Shown here: piece after piece, positions 43,143-51,845 of the stretch
Numbering within the stretch: the first letter of the stretch is position 1
Layout: the number at the start of each line of letters is the position of its first letter
NCBI RefSeq assembly: GCF_000021945.1
Contig: NC_011831.1
Coordinates: 3,423,353 to 3,487,352 of the forward strand
DNA length: 64,000 nucleotides
DNA from: Chloroflexus aggregans DSM 9485
GTDB taxonomy: Bacteria; Chloroflexota; Chloroflexia; Chloroflexales; Chloroflexaceae
Reading direction: 5' to 3'
Translations under genes and position numbers: made by a program
Notes under the pieces: generated by a model
What the model saw: only the letters and a program-made list of their open reading frames with translations
Database searches by the model: none
What the model was told of the DNA's origin: nothing

Positions 43143-45971
43143 ATGGCCGTTAGCGATCGTTCAGTCATCGAGAAGCTGCACGTAACCGGAGACCGATATG
43201 CAGTCTGGGCGACGGTGCGTGCGCTGGTATTGATTCTGACGCTCGCCCTGTTGGCCGGGGCGATGGCCTATCAAGCGCCACCACAAGGCCGCGTCGCGAT
43301 CGGTTGGCTCGGTGATCGGCTCTTTTTCGGGGTGAGTCCGGGGCTGGGTGCTGCTCCGGTGCAGCGCGGTGAGTTGTTCGCCGATGAGCTGACTCCCGAT
43401 TCGCCAACCGGACGGTCACGATGGACACGCGAACGAGCAGTATTGGTGTTGCCGAATGTCGGCGCCGGTTCACCGTTGCAGGTCACGCTAACCGCCCAAG
43501 GTTGGCCGGCGGAGATCGGTTGGCAACCGACGGTGACGGTCTGGATCGATGAGACGCCGGTCGGTGAGTTTACGCCGTCGGTACGTTGGGAGACGTACAC
43601 GTTCACCGTGCCGGGCATTGCGCACCGCGCCGGTGATCTGACGATTACATTGCAAACCTCGGCGACGTTGGCCGATAGTCGTGATCCGCGTCAGAAGGGG
43701 GTACGGCTGGCCGAGGTGCGGATTGAGTCGGCGGGCGAGCCGGCGCTATTCTTGCCGCCTGCATGGCCGGCAGTCGCCTTGCTCGGTTGGAATGCTGTGC
43801 TGCTCTACATCCTGTTAGCGCGGTTGCGGCTGAGTCCGCCGCTAGTCTATGGCGGTGCCGCGCTGGGTATCGGTGCGGCAGCAATTGGTTTGGCGTTGGC
43901 GCGCATCTGGATGGCAGCGATCTTGCAGGTGGCGATGACCGGTTTGTTCGTATTGCTGGTGATTGCCTATCGCCAACCGTTAGTGTTCTTAATCCAGATG
44001 TTGGTACGGCGCTATAACCAGGGCCGGGCGCTTGGGTATGGGCTGGTCGGCGTTGCCTTGCTCTGTTTTGGCTATGTGCTCCTGCATGCTATCAATTGGT
44101 CGGCAGTGACCGGTGTGCGGTTGTTCTGGCAGACCTTTCCCGATTCGCTTCTACTGGCGCTCTTGGGGACGGCATTGGCTGCGTTAGGGTTAACCTATGG
44201 CCGGGCCGGGTTGCCGCGCCTCAGCGATGCAATCGTCGATTGGTTTGCGGCCCGACGTGGTGCGTGGGTGGTGTTGGTAGGCTTTACCCTGCTCTGGTTG
44301 GGTTTTGAGGCGGTGGTCGCCGCTACGTTGCCCTACGTCGGACACGCCGATTACAGCGATAATGCCATCGTGGCCCGTAATTTAGTGCGTGGGCGGGGAT
44401 GGGTGGTCGATTACGTTAGCCAATTCTACACCGTGTACGAACGTTTGACGCGCCCTCAAGAGACGTGGCCGTTGTTGCAGCCGGTCTGGATTGCGCCCTT
44501 CTTTGCCCTATTCGGTCCAACGGCATGGGCGGCGAAGATTCCCAATTTTATCTTCGATCTCATCCTGGTGGGGCTGATGTACGCGGTCGGGAGCTGGCTC
44601 TGGGATCGGCGGGTCGGGGTAACGGCGGTCATCCTTGTGCTGACCAACTATCTCTTTTTTCGCCTGTCGATCTACGTGACCAACGATTTAGGCTTTGTCG
44701 TATTCAATATGGCAGCGCTGGCCGCTCTGTTGCGCAGCCATACCGATCAGGCGCGCCGGTGGCGTTGGTTGCTCATTTCAGCCGTCTGCACCGGGCTAAT
44801 GATGTTGCAAAAACCGAGTGGTGCCATGTTCGCGCTGGGTATGGGTCTGTGGCAACTATCGTTGCTCGCCCACGAGCTACGAACTCTCCCGACGAGGCCG
44901 CAACGCTGGCAACGGCTTCGCACACGGTTGGCGCCGGTGGTGGTCTGGTCGGCGCTGGCACTCCTCGTCCTCTCGCCCTATTTGGTGCGGAACATGCTCT
45001 TGTTCGGCAAGCCGGTCTATAGCACCGAAAGCCACGATGCGTGGGTGCTTGATTACCGTGGTGTAAGCGGTGATGCGTGGTCGGAAATTTACCGCGTCTT
45101 TGCCCCGGAGTGGGGAGGGCCGGGAGTGCCTGACCGTAGTTGGATCTTGCGCTGGGGGTTCGATGCCACTCTGACCAAGTTTACGACGCAGGTGCGCGAG
45201 TTGCGTGCGTATCTGATGCCGGCGTGGCCGGGGTTGCCGGAACCGTTGGTAGCGCTGTTTAGCCATGACGCGCGCAAAAACATTCTCACCCCGCTGGGTG
45301 CGTGGTTGGCGCTGGCCGGTGTGTTCGCTGCGGTGGTCTTCCGACGGCAATGGTTGAGCCTCATGCTCTTTGCCTACACACCGTACATTGTCTTTATGCT
45401 CACTTACTGGCGCACCAACGAGGAACGGTACTGGGTGATGATCGTTCCGTGGCTGGCCCTTTTGGCGGCGTGGATGATCTGGGCCGGCTACGACCGGTTG
45501 GCGGCAATCGGCGATCGGCGTTGGGCGCCGCTGGGGCTGGTGTTGGCGTTGGTAGCGATTGGAACCATTGTGGCCGGATCACAGGCCGATATTGAGGACA
45601 AAGTACGGAACGAACCGCGCATTTGGCAGCAAGACCTCGCCGCCTACGAGTGGGTGCAGGCTAATACGCCACCTGATGCGGTGATCATGACCCGCTTACC
45701 GTGGCAGGTGAATTGGCATACTGAGCGACCGGCAGTCATGATTCCGAACACCGATGATCGGGCGTTGTTGCTCCAGATTGCCCGTCATTACGGTGCGCGC
45801 TATTTGGTACTCGAAAATCAGATGCGGGTAAAAGGTGATGCCGGACGTTTGCTGGCGCCGTTGATGGATCATAGCAACCAGCCCGGTATGGTGATTGATG
45901 GGTTTGAATTGCTCTATGCCAGCCCGACGCCCGATTTTCGCGCCTTTATCTATCGCATTCCCGATTCATAA
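43143..45971 (+). CDS. GT39/PMT-like membrane glycosyltransferase with N-terminal beta domain
   Basis: 942 residues. After one membrane helix (about 22-42), residues ~50-190 form an extracytoplasmic beta-rich domain (VTVWIDETPVGEFTPSVRWE, DPRQKGVRLAEVRIES). About a dozen membrane helices follow. The GT-C-type acidic loop is GHADYSDNAIVARNLVRGRG near residue 398-415, and the last ~130 residues are soluble. Such enzymes take sugar from a polyprenyl-phosphate donor and add it to a protein, lipid or polymer outside the membrane. The donor and acceptor are unknown. It heads the cluster; the GT4 gene starts 16 bp after it. Confidence 0.82.
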   Translation: MAVSDRSVIEKLHVTGDRYAVWATVRALVLILTLALLAGAMAYQAPPQGRVAIGWLGDRLFFGVSPGLGAAPVQRGELFADELTPDSPTGRSRWTRERAVLVLPNVGAGSPLQVTLTAQGWPAEIGWQPTVTVWIDETPVGEFTPSVRWETYTFTVPGIAHRAGDLTITLQTSATLADSRDPRQKGVRLAEVRIESAGEPALFLPPAWPAVALLGWNAVLLYILLARLRLSPPLVYGGAALGIGAAAIGLALARIWMAAILQVAMTGLFVLLVIAYRQPLVFLIQMLVRRYNQGRALGYGLVGVALLCFGYVLLHAINWSAVTGVRLFWQTFPDSLLLALLGTALAALGLTYGRAGLPRLSDAIVDWFAARRGAWVVLVGFTLLWLGFEAVVAATLPYVGHADYSDNAIVARNLVRGRGWVVDYVSQFYTVYERLTRPQETWPLLQPVWIAPFFALFGPTAWAAKIPNFIFDLILVGLMYAVGSWLWDRRVGVTAVILVLTNYLFFRLSIYVTNDLGFVVFNMAALAALLRSHTDQARRWRWLLISAVCTGLMMLQKPSGAMFALGMGLWQLSLLAHELRTLPTRPQRWQRLRTRLAPVVVWSALALLVLSPYLVRNMLLFGKPVYSTESHDAWVLDYRGVSGDAWSEIYRVFAPEWGGPGVPDRSWILRWGFDATLTKFTTQVRELRAYLMPAWPGLPEPLVALFSHDARKNILTPLGAWLALAGVFAAVVFRRQWLSLMLFAYTPYIVFMLTYWRTNEERYWVMIVPWLALLAAWMIWAGYDRLAAIGDRRWAPLGLVLALVAIGTIVAGSQADIEDKVRNEPRIWQQDLAAYEWVQANTPPDAVIMTRLPWQVNWHTERPAVMIPNTDDRALLLQIARHYGARYLVLENQMRVKGDAGRLLAPLMDHSNQPGMVIDGFELLYASPTPDFRAFIYRIPDS

Positions 45972-45987
45972 TTACACAGATTGTCGT

Positions 45988-47232
45988 ATGCGTATCCTCA
46001 TGTTGGCTTCTTCATTACCAAAATACCCGCGCGAGACCACCGCCCCGTTTATCGAAGAGATTGCAGCCGGGATCGTGGCCCGTGGTCATCAGGTGACGCT
46101 GGTAGCGCCGTGGCACCCCGATCTGCGGCGTCAGGCGCGTGAGCGGGGGATCGAGCTACGCTTTTTTCGTTATGCCCCGCATCCGGCATTGAACATCTGG
46201 GGGTATGCGCAATCGTTGCAGAGCGATACGCAGGTGCGTGAACGGGCATGGTTGGCCGCACCCTTTGCCTTGACCGCGTCGTGGTGGGCGTTGCGACGGG
46301 AACTGCGGCGAGCACAGGCTGTTGGTCAGCCGTTTGATCTGGTACAAGCGCATTGGGTGTTGCCCAACGGTCCTCCGGCCGCATTGGCAGCGCTGGCCGC
46401 CCAATTACCGCTAGTGGTGAGCTTACACGGCAGTGACATCTATCTGGCCGAGACACAGCCGGTGATGGGGAAGTTTGCCGGTTTGGTGTTCCGAAAGGCG
46501 GCAGCGGTAACGGCGTGTAGCGCCGATTTGAGTATGCGCGGGGTACGTTTGGGGGCCAATCCCGCGCGCACATTCGTCATTCCGTATGGTGTTGACCCTA
46601 TGCAGTTTCGGCCCGATCCAGCGGCAGCCCAGCGTTTTCGGGATGCGTGGCATATTCCTGCCGATGCGCCGCTCGTATTGGGTTTAGGCCGGTTGGTGGC
46701 GAAAAAGGGGTTTAGCGTTCTGCTCGATGCGTGGCCGGCAGTGTTACGTATGCATCCAACGGCGCGGTTAGTGATTGCCGGTTACGGCGATCTGCGTCCG
46801 GCGCTCGAAGCACAAGCTGCTCGCCTGGGTATTGCGCCGATGGTTATCTTTACCGGCCAGCTCGATCGGGCATGGGCGGTGATGGCGATGGCAGCAGCCG
46901 ATGTGTTTGCGCTCCCGATTGTCCGTGATGGGGTGGATGGGTTGCCCAACGTCTTGCTGGAAGCGATGGGGGCAGCGCGACCGATTGTGGCTGCACGGGT
47001 GGCCGGTGTGCCTGATGTGATTAGCGACGGGGTACACGGCTTGATCGTTCCTGAACGTGATCCGGCAGCACTCGCCGCTGCGATTGGCCGATTGATCGCC
47101 GATCGGGCGCTGGCCGAACGGTTAGGCGCCGCAGCACGCCGGCGGATTATCGAAGAATTGACGTGGGCGAATACCGCGGCTCGCTACGAAGCAGCCTTTG
47201 TGGCGGCAGTACGCGGTAGGAGTTGGGCATGA
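45988..47232 (+). CDS. Glycosyltransferase family 4 (GT-B fold)
   Basis: 414 residues from the ATG at 45988, the start with the canonical MRILMLASSLPKYPRETTAPF opening. GT4 features: VVSLHGSDIYLAE in the N-domain, LGLGRLVAKKGFSVLLDAWP for donor binding, and the E-x7-E region LPNVLLEAMGAARPIVAARV then GLIVPERDPAALA. It is a cytoplasmic, nucleotide-sugar-dependent enzyme, in contrast to the membrane GT39 proteins around it; it may build the lipid-linked sugar they use. A tiny frame overlaps its stop (ATGA). Confidence 0.9.
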   Translation: MRILMLASSLPKYPRETTAPFIEEIAAGIVARGHQVTLVAPWHPDLRRQARERGIELRFFRYAPHPALNIWGYAQSLQSDTQVRERAWLAAPFALTASWWALRRELRRAQAVGQPFDLVQAHWVLPNGPPAALAALAAQLPLVVSLHGSDIYLAETQPVMGKFAGLVFRKAAAVTACSADLSMRGVRLGANPARTFVIPYGVDPMQFRPDPAAAQRFRDAWHIPADAPLVLGLGRLVAKKGFSVLLDAWPAVLRMHPTARLVIAGYGDLRPALEAQAARLGIAPMVIFTGQLDRAWAVMAMAAADVFALPIVRDGVDGLPNVLLEAMGAARPIVAARVAGVPDVISDGVHGLIVPERDPAALAAAIGRLIADRALAERLGAAARRRIIEELTWANTAARYEAAFVAAVRGRSWA

Positions 47233-47321
47233 CGATAGTACAGTTGGTGATCGGTTGTCGCGCCTATCAATGGACACACGCCGACTATGTGTTGCTCCAC
47301 CATCGGCAGGAGGTTAGGTGA
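47229..47321 (+). CDS. 30-residue coupling ORF between two glycosyltransferase genes
   Basis: An ATG at 47229 overlaps the GT4 stop (ATGA), and its TGA at 47319-47321 overlaps the next gene's ATG (TGATG). The 30-codon frame opens with MTIVQLVIGCRAYQWTHA and contains the AGGAGG of the downstream gene. The exact coupling on both sides suggests a ribosome hand-over device or a small protein. No homology is recognised and codon support is minimal, so chance is possible. Confidence 0.35.
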   Translation: MTIVQLVIGCRAYQWTHADYVLLHHRQEVR

Positions 47322-49435
47322 TGCGATGGAGCTGGTCGGTGTTCTTTATCCTCAGCGGTTTGGCTGCGCTCGTTCTCCGTCTCTACCGGCTCGATGCCCA
47401 GAGCCTCTGGCTTGATGAAGGCAATAGTTGGGCCATGGCGATGCAGCCGTGGTCGGTACTGGTGCTTGATCTGGTGCAACCGAATGCGGCCTATCCACTC
47501 TACCACCTCTTACTCAAGGCGTGGATGGCTGTAGCCGGGACAAGCGAATGGGCATTACGGCTGCCCTCGGCGCTGGCCGGTGCGCTTAGTGTGCCGCTGC
47601 TGGCGTTGGCTGCACGGGCAGCGGCGCCCACCGACCGGCGGCGCGCTATCGTCACCGTGGCGGCAACGCTGATCGGTATGTGGTCGCCTTTTGCCCTATG
47701 GTACGCGCAAGAGGCAAAGGTCTATGCGCTCGTTTTGTTGGTAAGCGCGGCAATGCTCTGGTTGACATTGCGTGCGGTGCAGCACGATCGGACGGCAGAT
47801 TGGGGATGGCTGTTCGGGTTGGCGATTGTTGCCTTCTTCATCCACCGGTTAACGGCACTACTGACCTTAAGTGCGGCACTGATATGGCTGTTCAGTCGGC
47901 CGCGCCGTTACGCATGGCTCATCGCGGCCGGTCTACTGCTCATTGGGGTGGGGATGATTGCGGCAATGGCAGCCGGGATCGGTAGTGACCGTGCCGCCAG
48001 CGGTGCGTCAATTGCGGCCGATCCGCTACGGGCGTTGTGGCTGACCTTTACCCGCTTTAGCCTCGACCGTTGGCCGGGCGACGTGCCGTGGGTGTGGTGC
48101 GTTCCGTGGCTGGTGCTGATGGTCTTGGGCTTGATCGTGGTACGTACTGTCTCGCAGCGGACGGCACCGGTCTTGGGGATAATGGGCGGGGTACCGTTGT
48201 TGCTCTTCTCACTTCAGTTGGTATTCACCCGTCTCTACGAAGCGCGCTACCTGATGATCATCTTTCCGGTGTGGGTGGTGGTGTTGGCGTTAGGGTTGGC
48301 TCCACAGCGTGGTGGTTCGGGTTGGCGGTCAGCGACGGTAATCGGGTCATTGGCTCTCAGTGGGGTGCTGATCACCGGTGGCTTGTCACTCTTTCAGCCG
48401 CGGTTCGGTCTCTTCTCAGGCGACCCGGTCAAAGAACAGTACCGTGAAGCCATCACCGAATTGGCCCGTCGGCTCCATCCCGACGATGCAGTCGTCGTCC
48501 ATCCCGGCTATCTACGACCGTTGTACGACTACTACATGGCGCGCTTGAGTGCCGATCCTGCCCCGTCACCCCTGACATTCGCCAATTTCTGGATGGGCGA
48601 GACCGGCTATAGTCAGCGTGACTGGGATGCCGAGCGGCGGGTGGCGTTAGCCGGCTATACACGCAGCTTTTTGGTGATTGCGCCGAACCATGCTCGCACT
48701 GTTGATCCGCCGTTGCCCGGCGATGAGTACGGACTCGTCGGCAATTTCTGGGCTTTTAGCCGTGAACAGCGGACATGGCCGTGTGGGATTTGGCGTTTTC
48801 AAGGTGTACACCTCTTCTGTCAGGAAGCGCCGGAAGCCTACATCACCGGTGCGATAATTGAGCCGGTCACGCCCGTGACGGCGACATTTGGCGATGATCT
48901 TATGTTGTTGGGGTATACGCTGAAGGCGACCACACCGGCCGGGCCGGGGGTATACCGCGCTGGCGGCAACATCCCGTTGAGTCTGTTTTGGGATGTTCGC
49001 CGTCCGTTGGCGGAAGACTACAGTCTGTTTATTCACCTCTGCCGTGATTGCGAACAGCCGCCGGTAGCGGGTGATGATGGGCAACCATTGGCCGGCTACC
49101 TACCGACGAGCACATGGTTGCCGGGCAAGCCGGCTCGTGACGACCGCGCCATTCATATACCGCACGATCTGCCGCCGGGTGAGTATCAGCTTCTGATCGG
49201 CTGGTACCGACCAACCGATCCATCACCGGAAGGACGTTTGCCGGTACGCGGTGAGGGTGCGCTGGGGGCGGGTCGTCTTTGGTTGGCAACCATTGAGATT
49301 ATCGGCGATGATGAGGGGCGGCGGGGTGATACCGACGCGCTTGCCCGGACTTCCCTATCGCAGCTCGGATCTCCATCTCGGTACAAGATAGTTGTAGACG
49401 TGTGGCATCATCAACGTGCGTATCTTTCACGATAA
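47321..49435 (+). CDS. GT39/PMT-like membrane glycosyltransferase with C-terminal beta domain
   Basis: 704 residues from the ATG at 47321 (AGGAGG upstream). The N-terminal GT-C motif is LDAQSLWLDEGNSWAMAMQP, with the catalytic DE pair in the first external loop. Ten or more membrane helices follow to about residue 370. Residues ~380-480 are soluble. From ~525 a beta domain (FGDDLMLLGYTLKATTPAGP, LFIHLCRDCEQ, LPPGEYQLLIGWYRP) is the module often attached to Chloroflexota GT39 proteins, and it differs from the module in the next three enzymes. The next gene starts 20 bp before this one ends. Confidence 0.85.
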   Translation: MRWSWSVFFILSGLAALVLRLYRLDAQSLWLDEGNSWAMAMQPWSVLVLDLVQPNAAYPLYHLLLKAWMAVAGTSEWALRLPSALAGALSVPLLALAARAAAPTDRRRAIVTVAATLIGMWSPFALWYAQEAKVYALVLLVSAAMLWLTLRAVQHDRTADWGWLFGLAIVAFFIHRLTALLTLSAALIWLFSRPRRYAWLIAAGLLLIGVGMIAAMAAGIGSDRAASGASIAADPLRALWLTFTRFSLDRWPGDVPWVWCVPWLVLMVLGLIVVRTVSQRTAPVLGIMGGVPLLLFSLQLVFTRLYEARYLMIIFPVWVVVLALGLAPQRGGSGWRSATVIGSLALSGVLITGGLSLFQPRFGLFSGDPVKEQYREAITELARRLHPDDAVVVHPGYLRPLYDYYMARLSADPAPSPLTFANFWMGETGYSQRDWDAERRVALAGYTRSFLVIAPNHARTVDPPLPGDEYGLVGNFWAFSREQRTWPCGIWRFQGVHLFCQEAPEAYITGAIIEPVTPVTATFGDDLMLLGYTLKATTPAGPGVYRAGGNIPLSLFWDVRRPLAEDYSLFIHLCRDCEQPPVAGDDGQPLAGYLPTSTWLPGKPARDDRAIHIPHDLPPGEYQLLIGWYRPTDPSPEGRLPVRGEGALGAGRLWLATIEIIGDDEGRRGDTDALARTSLSQLGSPSRYKIVVDVWHHQRAYLSR

Positions 49436-51710
49436 TCGCTATACCCAACACTGGCCGTTGCTGGTAGCCATACTCATCGGCGTCATCCTTCGGGTAGCGC
49501 TGTGGGGTAATCTGCCGCGGCTCGGTTTGATCTCCGACGAAGCTGAGTATCTGGCCGCTGCCGATTGGCTGGCCCACGGACGTGGTTTTGCGTGGCATAC
49601 CGGCTATCTCTGGACGCGGGCGCCTCTCTATCCACTCTTTTTAGCAGCCCATATCGCACTGTTTGGACGTGACCTTGCGGTGATCTTCGTCAGCCAAACC
49701 GTGCTAAGCCTCCTGAACGTGGGGTTGGTCTATGCCCTCGCCCGGCGGCTCGGCGCTACACCGCTCGTGGCCGGTGGCGCCGCATTCCTCAGCGCGATCG
49801 CGTTACCGTTGGCGATGTACCCGCAGTTTTTGTTAAGTGAGACGCTGTTTATCAGTTTGTTGCTGATAGCGTTCTCCTTCTTAGCCGATCCACAGCGTCG
49901 GCAGCATGTGTTCATTGGTGGACTGTTTCTAGGCTTGGCGACCCTAACGCGCGGCCTCCTACTCGGCTTTTTGCCACTGGCTGCGCTCTGGATCGGTTGG
50001 CGTGCCGGCGGCAACCGGCGTGAACGATTCATAGTAGCACTATTGCCGTTGCTGGCAGCAGGTATCCTTATCGGGCCGTGGGCACTCTACGCCTCGCGCA
50101 CGTATGGCGGCTTGATCGTGATCGATACTACCGGTGCGTACAATCTGGCACTGGGTGGACGTACCGCTTACGACGGAGGTCGGAGCGATGCGCCCACGCG
50201 CAACTTTACCTTGGCCCTGCTCGATCCGTCACTCGATGACGCAACGCGCGCCACACTGATCGCCGGTTCGTGCCTCGCCCAAACCGGCGATCCACGTCTC
50301 AGCACCGCATTGGCGAAACCGATCACTGCGATCACGCAAGCCGAACGGCAACAACTTCTCAGTGCCGAAGGGTGGTGTCTGATCCGGGCAAAGCCGGCAG
50401 CATTCGTTGTAAAGACGCTGATCGAATTGGTTGATCTGTTTCAAATCAACTTTAGTGGCGATGAGCGCCTGGCCGAAGGCTTTGCGTTAGGGCGGTTGCC
50501 ACGCTGGTATACGCTAGCGATGCTGTTGCTCGATGACACGCTCTACATCATCACCCTGCCGCTAGCGGTGTTGGGATGGGCGGTGGTACGGCGGACCAAT
50601 ACCGGCGGGCAATTACTGGACTTAATCGGACTGTGGCTACTCTATAATCTGGCTGCTGCCCCGCTGTTATTTGCGATCAACCGCTTTCGCACCCCCTTGC
50701 TCCCATTCCTCTGTATCTTGGCCGCATTCGCGTGGGCAGCGCTACCACAGTGGCGACAATGGTTCATCAGCCGACACGCGCAACTGTACGCAGTGTTGGC
50801 CATTGTCTTGTGGTTGGTCGCCGCTACGCCGTATGCCTACCTTGAACCTCGGTTACCGGACGCCCCCTCACGCTGGGCGTCGTATTTTGGCCCGTACCCA
50901 TCGGCGATAGTAGCGGCGCAGATCGCGTGGCAACGCCGTCCACAGTATGAAGCAGTAACCCGCTTGGAGGCAGCGGTTGCTCACGATGACCTGGCGGCGT
51001 GGACGCAAGCGCTGACCGATCCGATGGTGCCGACATATGCACGGGCCGTAGCCGAGCCGTTGTTGGCGGCTCGCCTTGGGCAGCCTGAGCGGGGATTGGA
51101 ACTCTTAGATCGGCGTCAGCCACTCTATCCATGGCAAGCTGCGGTTATCCGCGGCGAGTTATTGCGCCAGATGGGTGACTTGGCCGGCGCACGGCAGTGG
51201 CTCGGCCTGACTTTGGTCGATGACTGGAACCCGACGGGGTGGGCGTGGCGCTGGTTGCATCCACCCCGCTTGCCCGGCGACCGGATCGATCTGGCCGATG
51301 ATAACGATCTGGGCTATATCGATGGTTTCTATCTTGGTGAATACGACCCGGTGCTCGGTGCGACGGTGCGGTGGGCGAGCGAGACGAGCCGATTACGCTT
51401 TCCGGCAGCGGCTACCGGTCAGTCACGCCAACTTTGCTTACGCGCAGCGGCGAACTGGCCACTCGATCTGCCGTTACCAACTGTGCAGGTGATGATGGGT
51501 GAGACGCAGGTGGGTGTGTTCACCCCCGACCGTTCATTACAAGAGTATTGTCTGCCGCTACCGGCATTGCCGCCCGGTGACGAGTACGTGATCACGCTGC
51601 TCAGCCCCGGCTTTGTGCCCGATGCGCTCGATCTGGTGCGTCGGCAAGGGCCGCAAGTGGGGCAGGTGCGGATTCTAGCTTTTCAGCTTGATTGGGCCGA
51701 GGTGCGGTGA
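49416..51710 (+). CDS. GT39/PMT-like membrane glycosyltransferase with TPR-like and beta C-terminal modules
   Basis: 764 residues, GTG start within the previous gene. The GT-C motif is LISDEAEYLAAADWLAHGRG with TRAPLYPLFLAA just after, followed by about 11 membrane helices to residue ~470. Then comes a helical TPR-like segment (LLAARLGQPERGLELLDRRQ, LRQMGDLAGARQWLGLTLVD). The chain ends in a beta module beginning DLGYIDGFYLGEYDPVLGAT. It is related in layout to the enzymes at 51.8 and 54.6 kb. Confidence 0.85.
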   Translation: MRIFHDNRYTQHWPLLVAILIGVILRVALWGNLPRLGLISDEAEYLAAADWLAHGRGFAWHTGYLWTRAPLYPLFLAAHIALFGRDLAVIFVSQTVLSLLNVGLVYALARRLGATPLVAGGAAFLSAIALPLAMYPQFLLSETLFISLLLIAFSFLADPQRRQHVFIGGLFLGLATLTRGLLLGFLPLAALWIGWRAGGNRRERFIVALLPLLAAGILIGPWALYASRTYGGLIVIDTTGAYNLALGGRTAYDGGRSDAPTRNFTLALLDPSLDDATRATLIAGSCLAQTGDPRLSTALAKPITAITQAERQQLLSAEGWCLIRAKPAAFVVKTLIELVDLFQINFSGDERLAEGFALGRLPRWYTLAMLLLDDTLYIITLPLAVLGWAVVRRTNTGGQLLDLIGLWLLYNLAAAPLLFAINRFRTPLLPFLCILAAFAWAALPQWRQWFISRHAQLYAVLAIVLWLVAATPYAYLEPRLPDAPSRWASYFGPYPSAIVAAQIAWQRRPQYEAVTRLEAAVAHDDLAAWTQALTDPMVPTYARAVAEPLLAARLGQPERGLELLDRRQPLYPWQAAVIRGELLRQMGDLAGARQWLGLTLVDDWNPTGWAWRWLHPPRLPGDRIDLADDNDLGYIDGFYLGEYDPVLGATVRWASETSRLRFPAAATGQSRQLCLRAAANWPLDLPLPTVQVMMGETQVGVFTPDRSLQEYCLPLPALPPGDEYVITLLSPGFVPDALDLVRRQGPQVGQVRILAFQLDWAEVR

Positions 51711-51845
51711 GGATACGTTTGCCGACCGATAGATTGCTCTTGGCTGTGGACGAGCAGCTAGATTGCCCGTCATCATTGCCGGCGACTATAGGCAACGTCT
51801 TCGGATGAGTCACAGCCGGTTATCGAGAGAAACGGTAATCATTGC

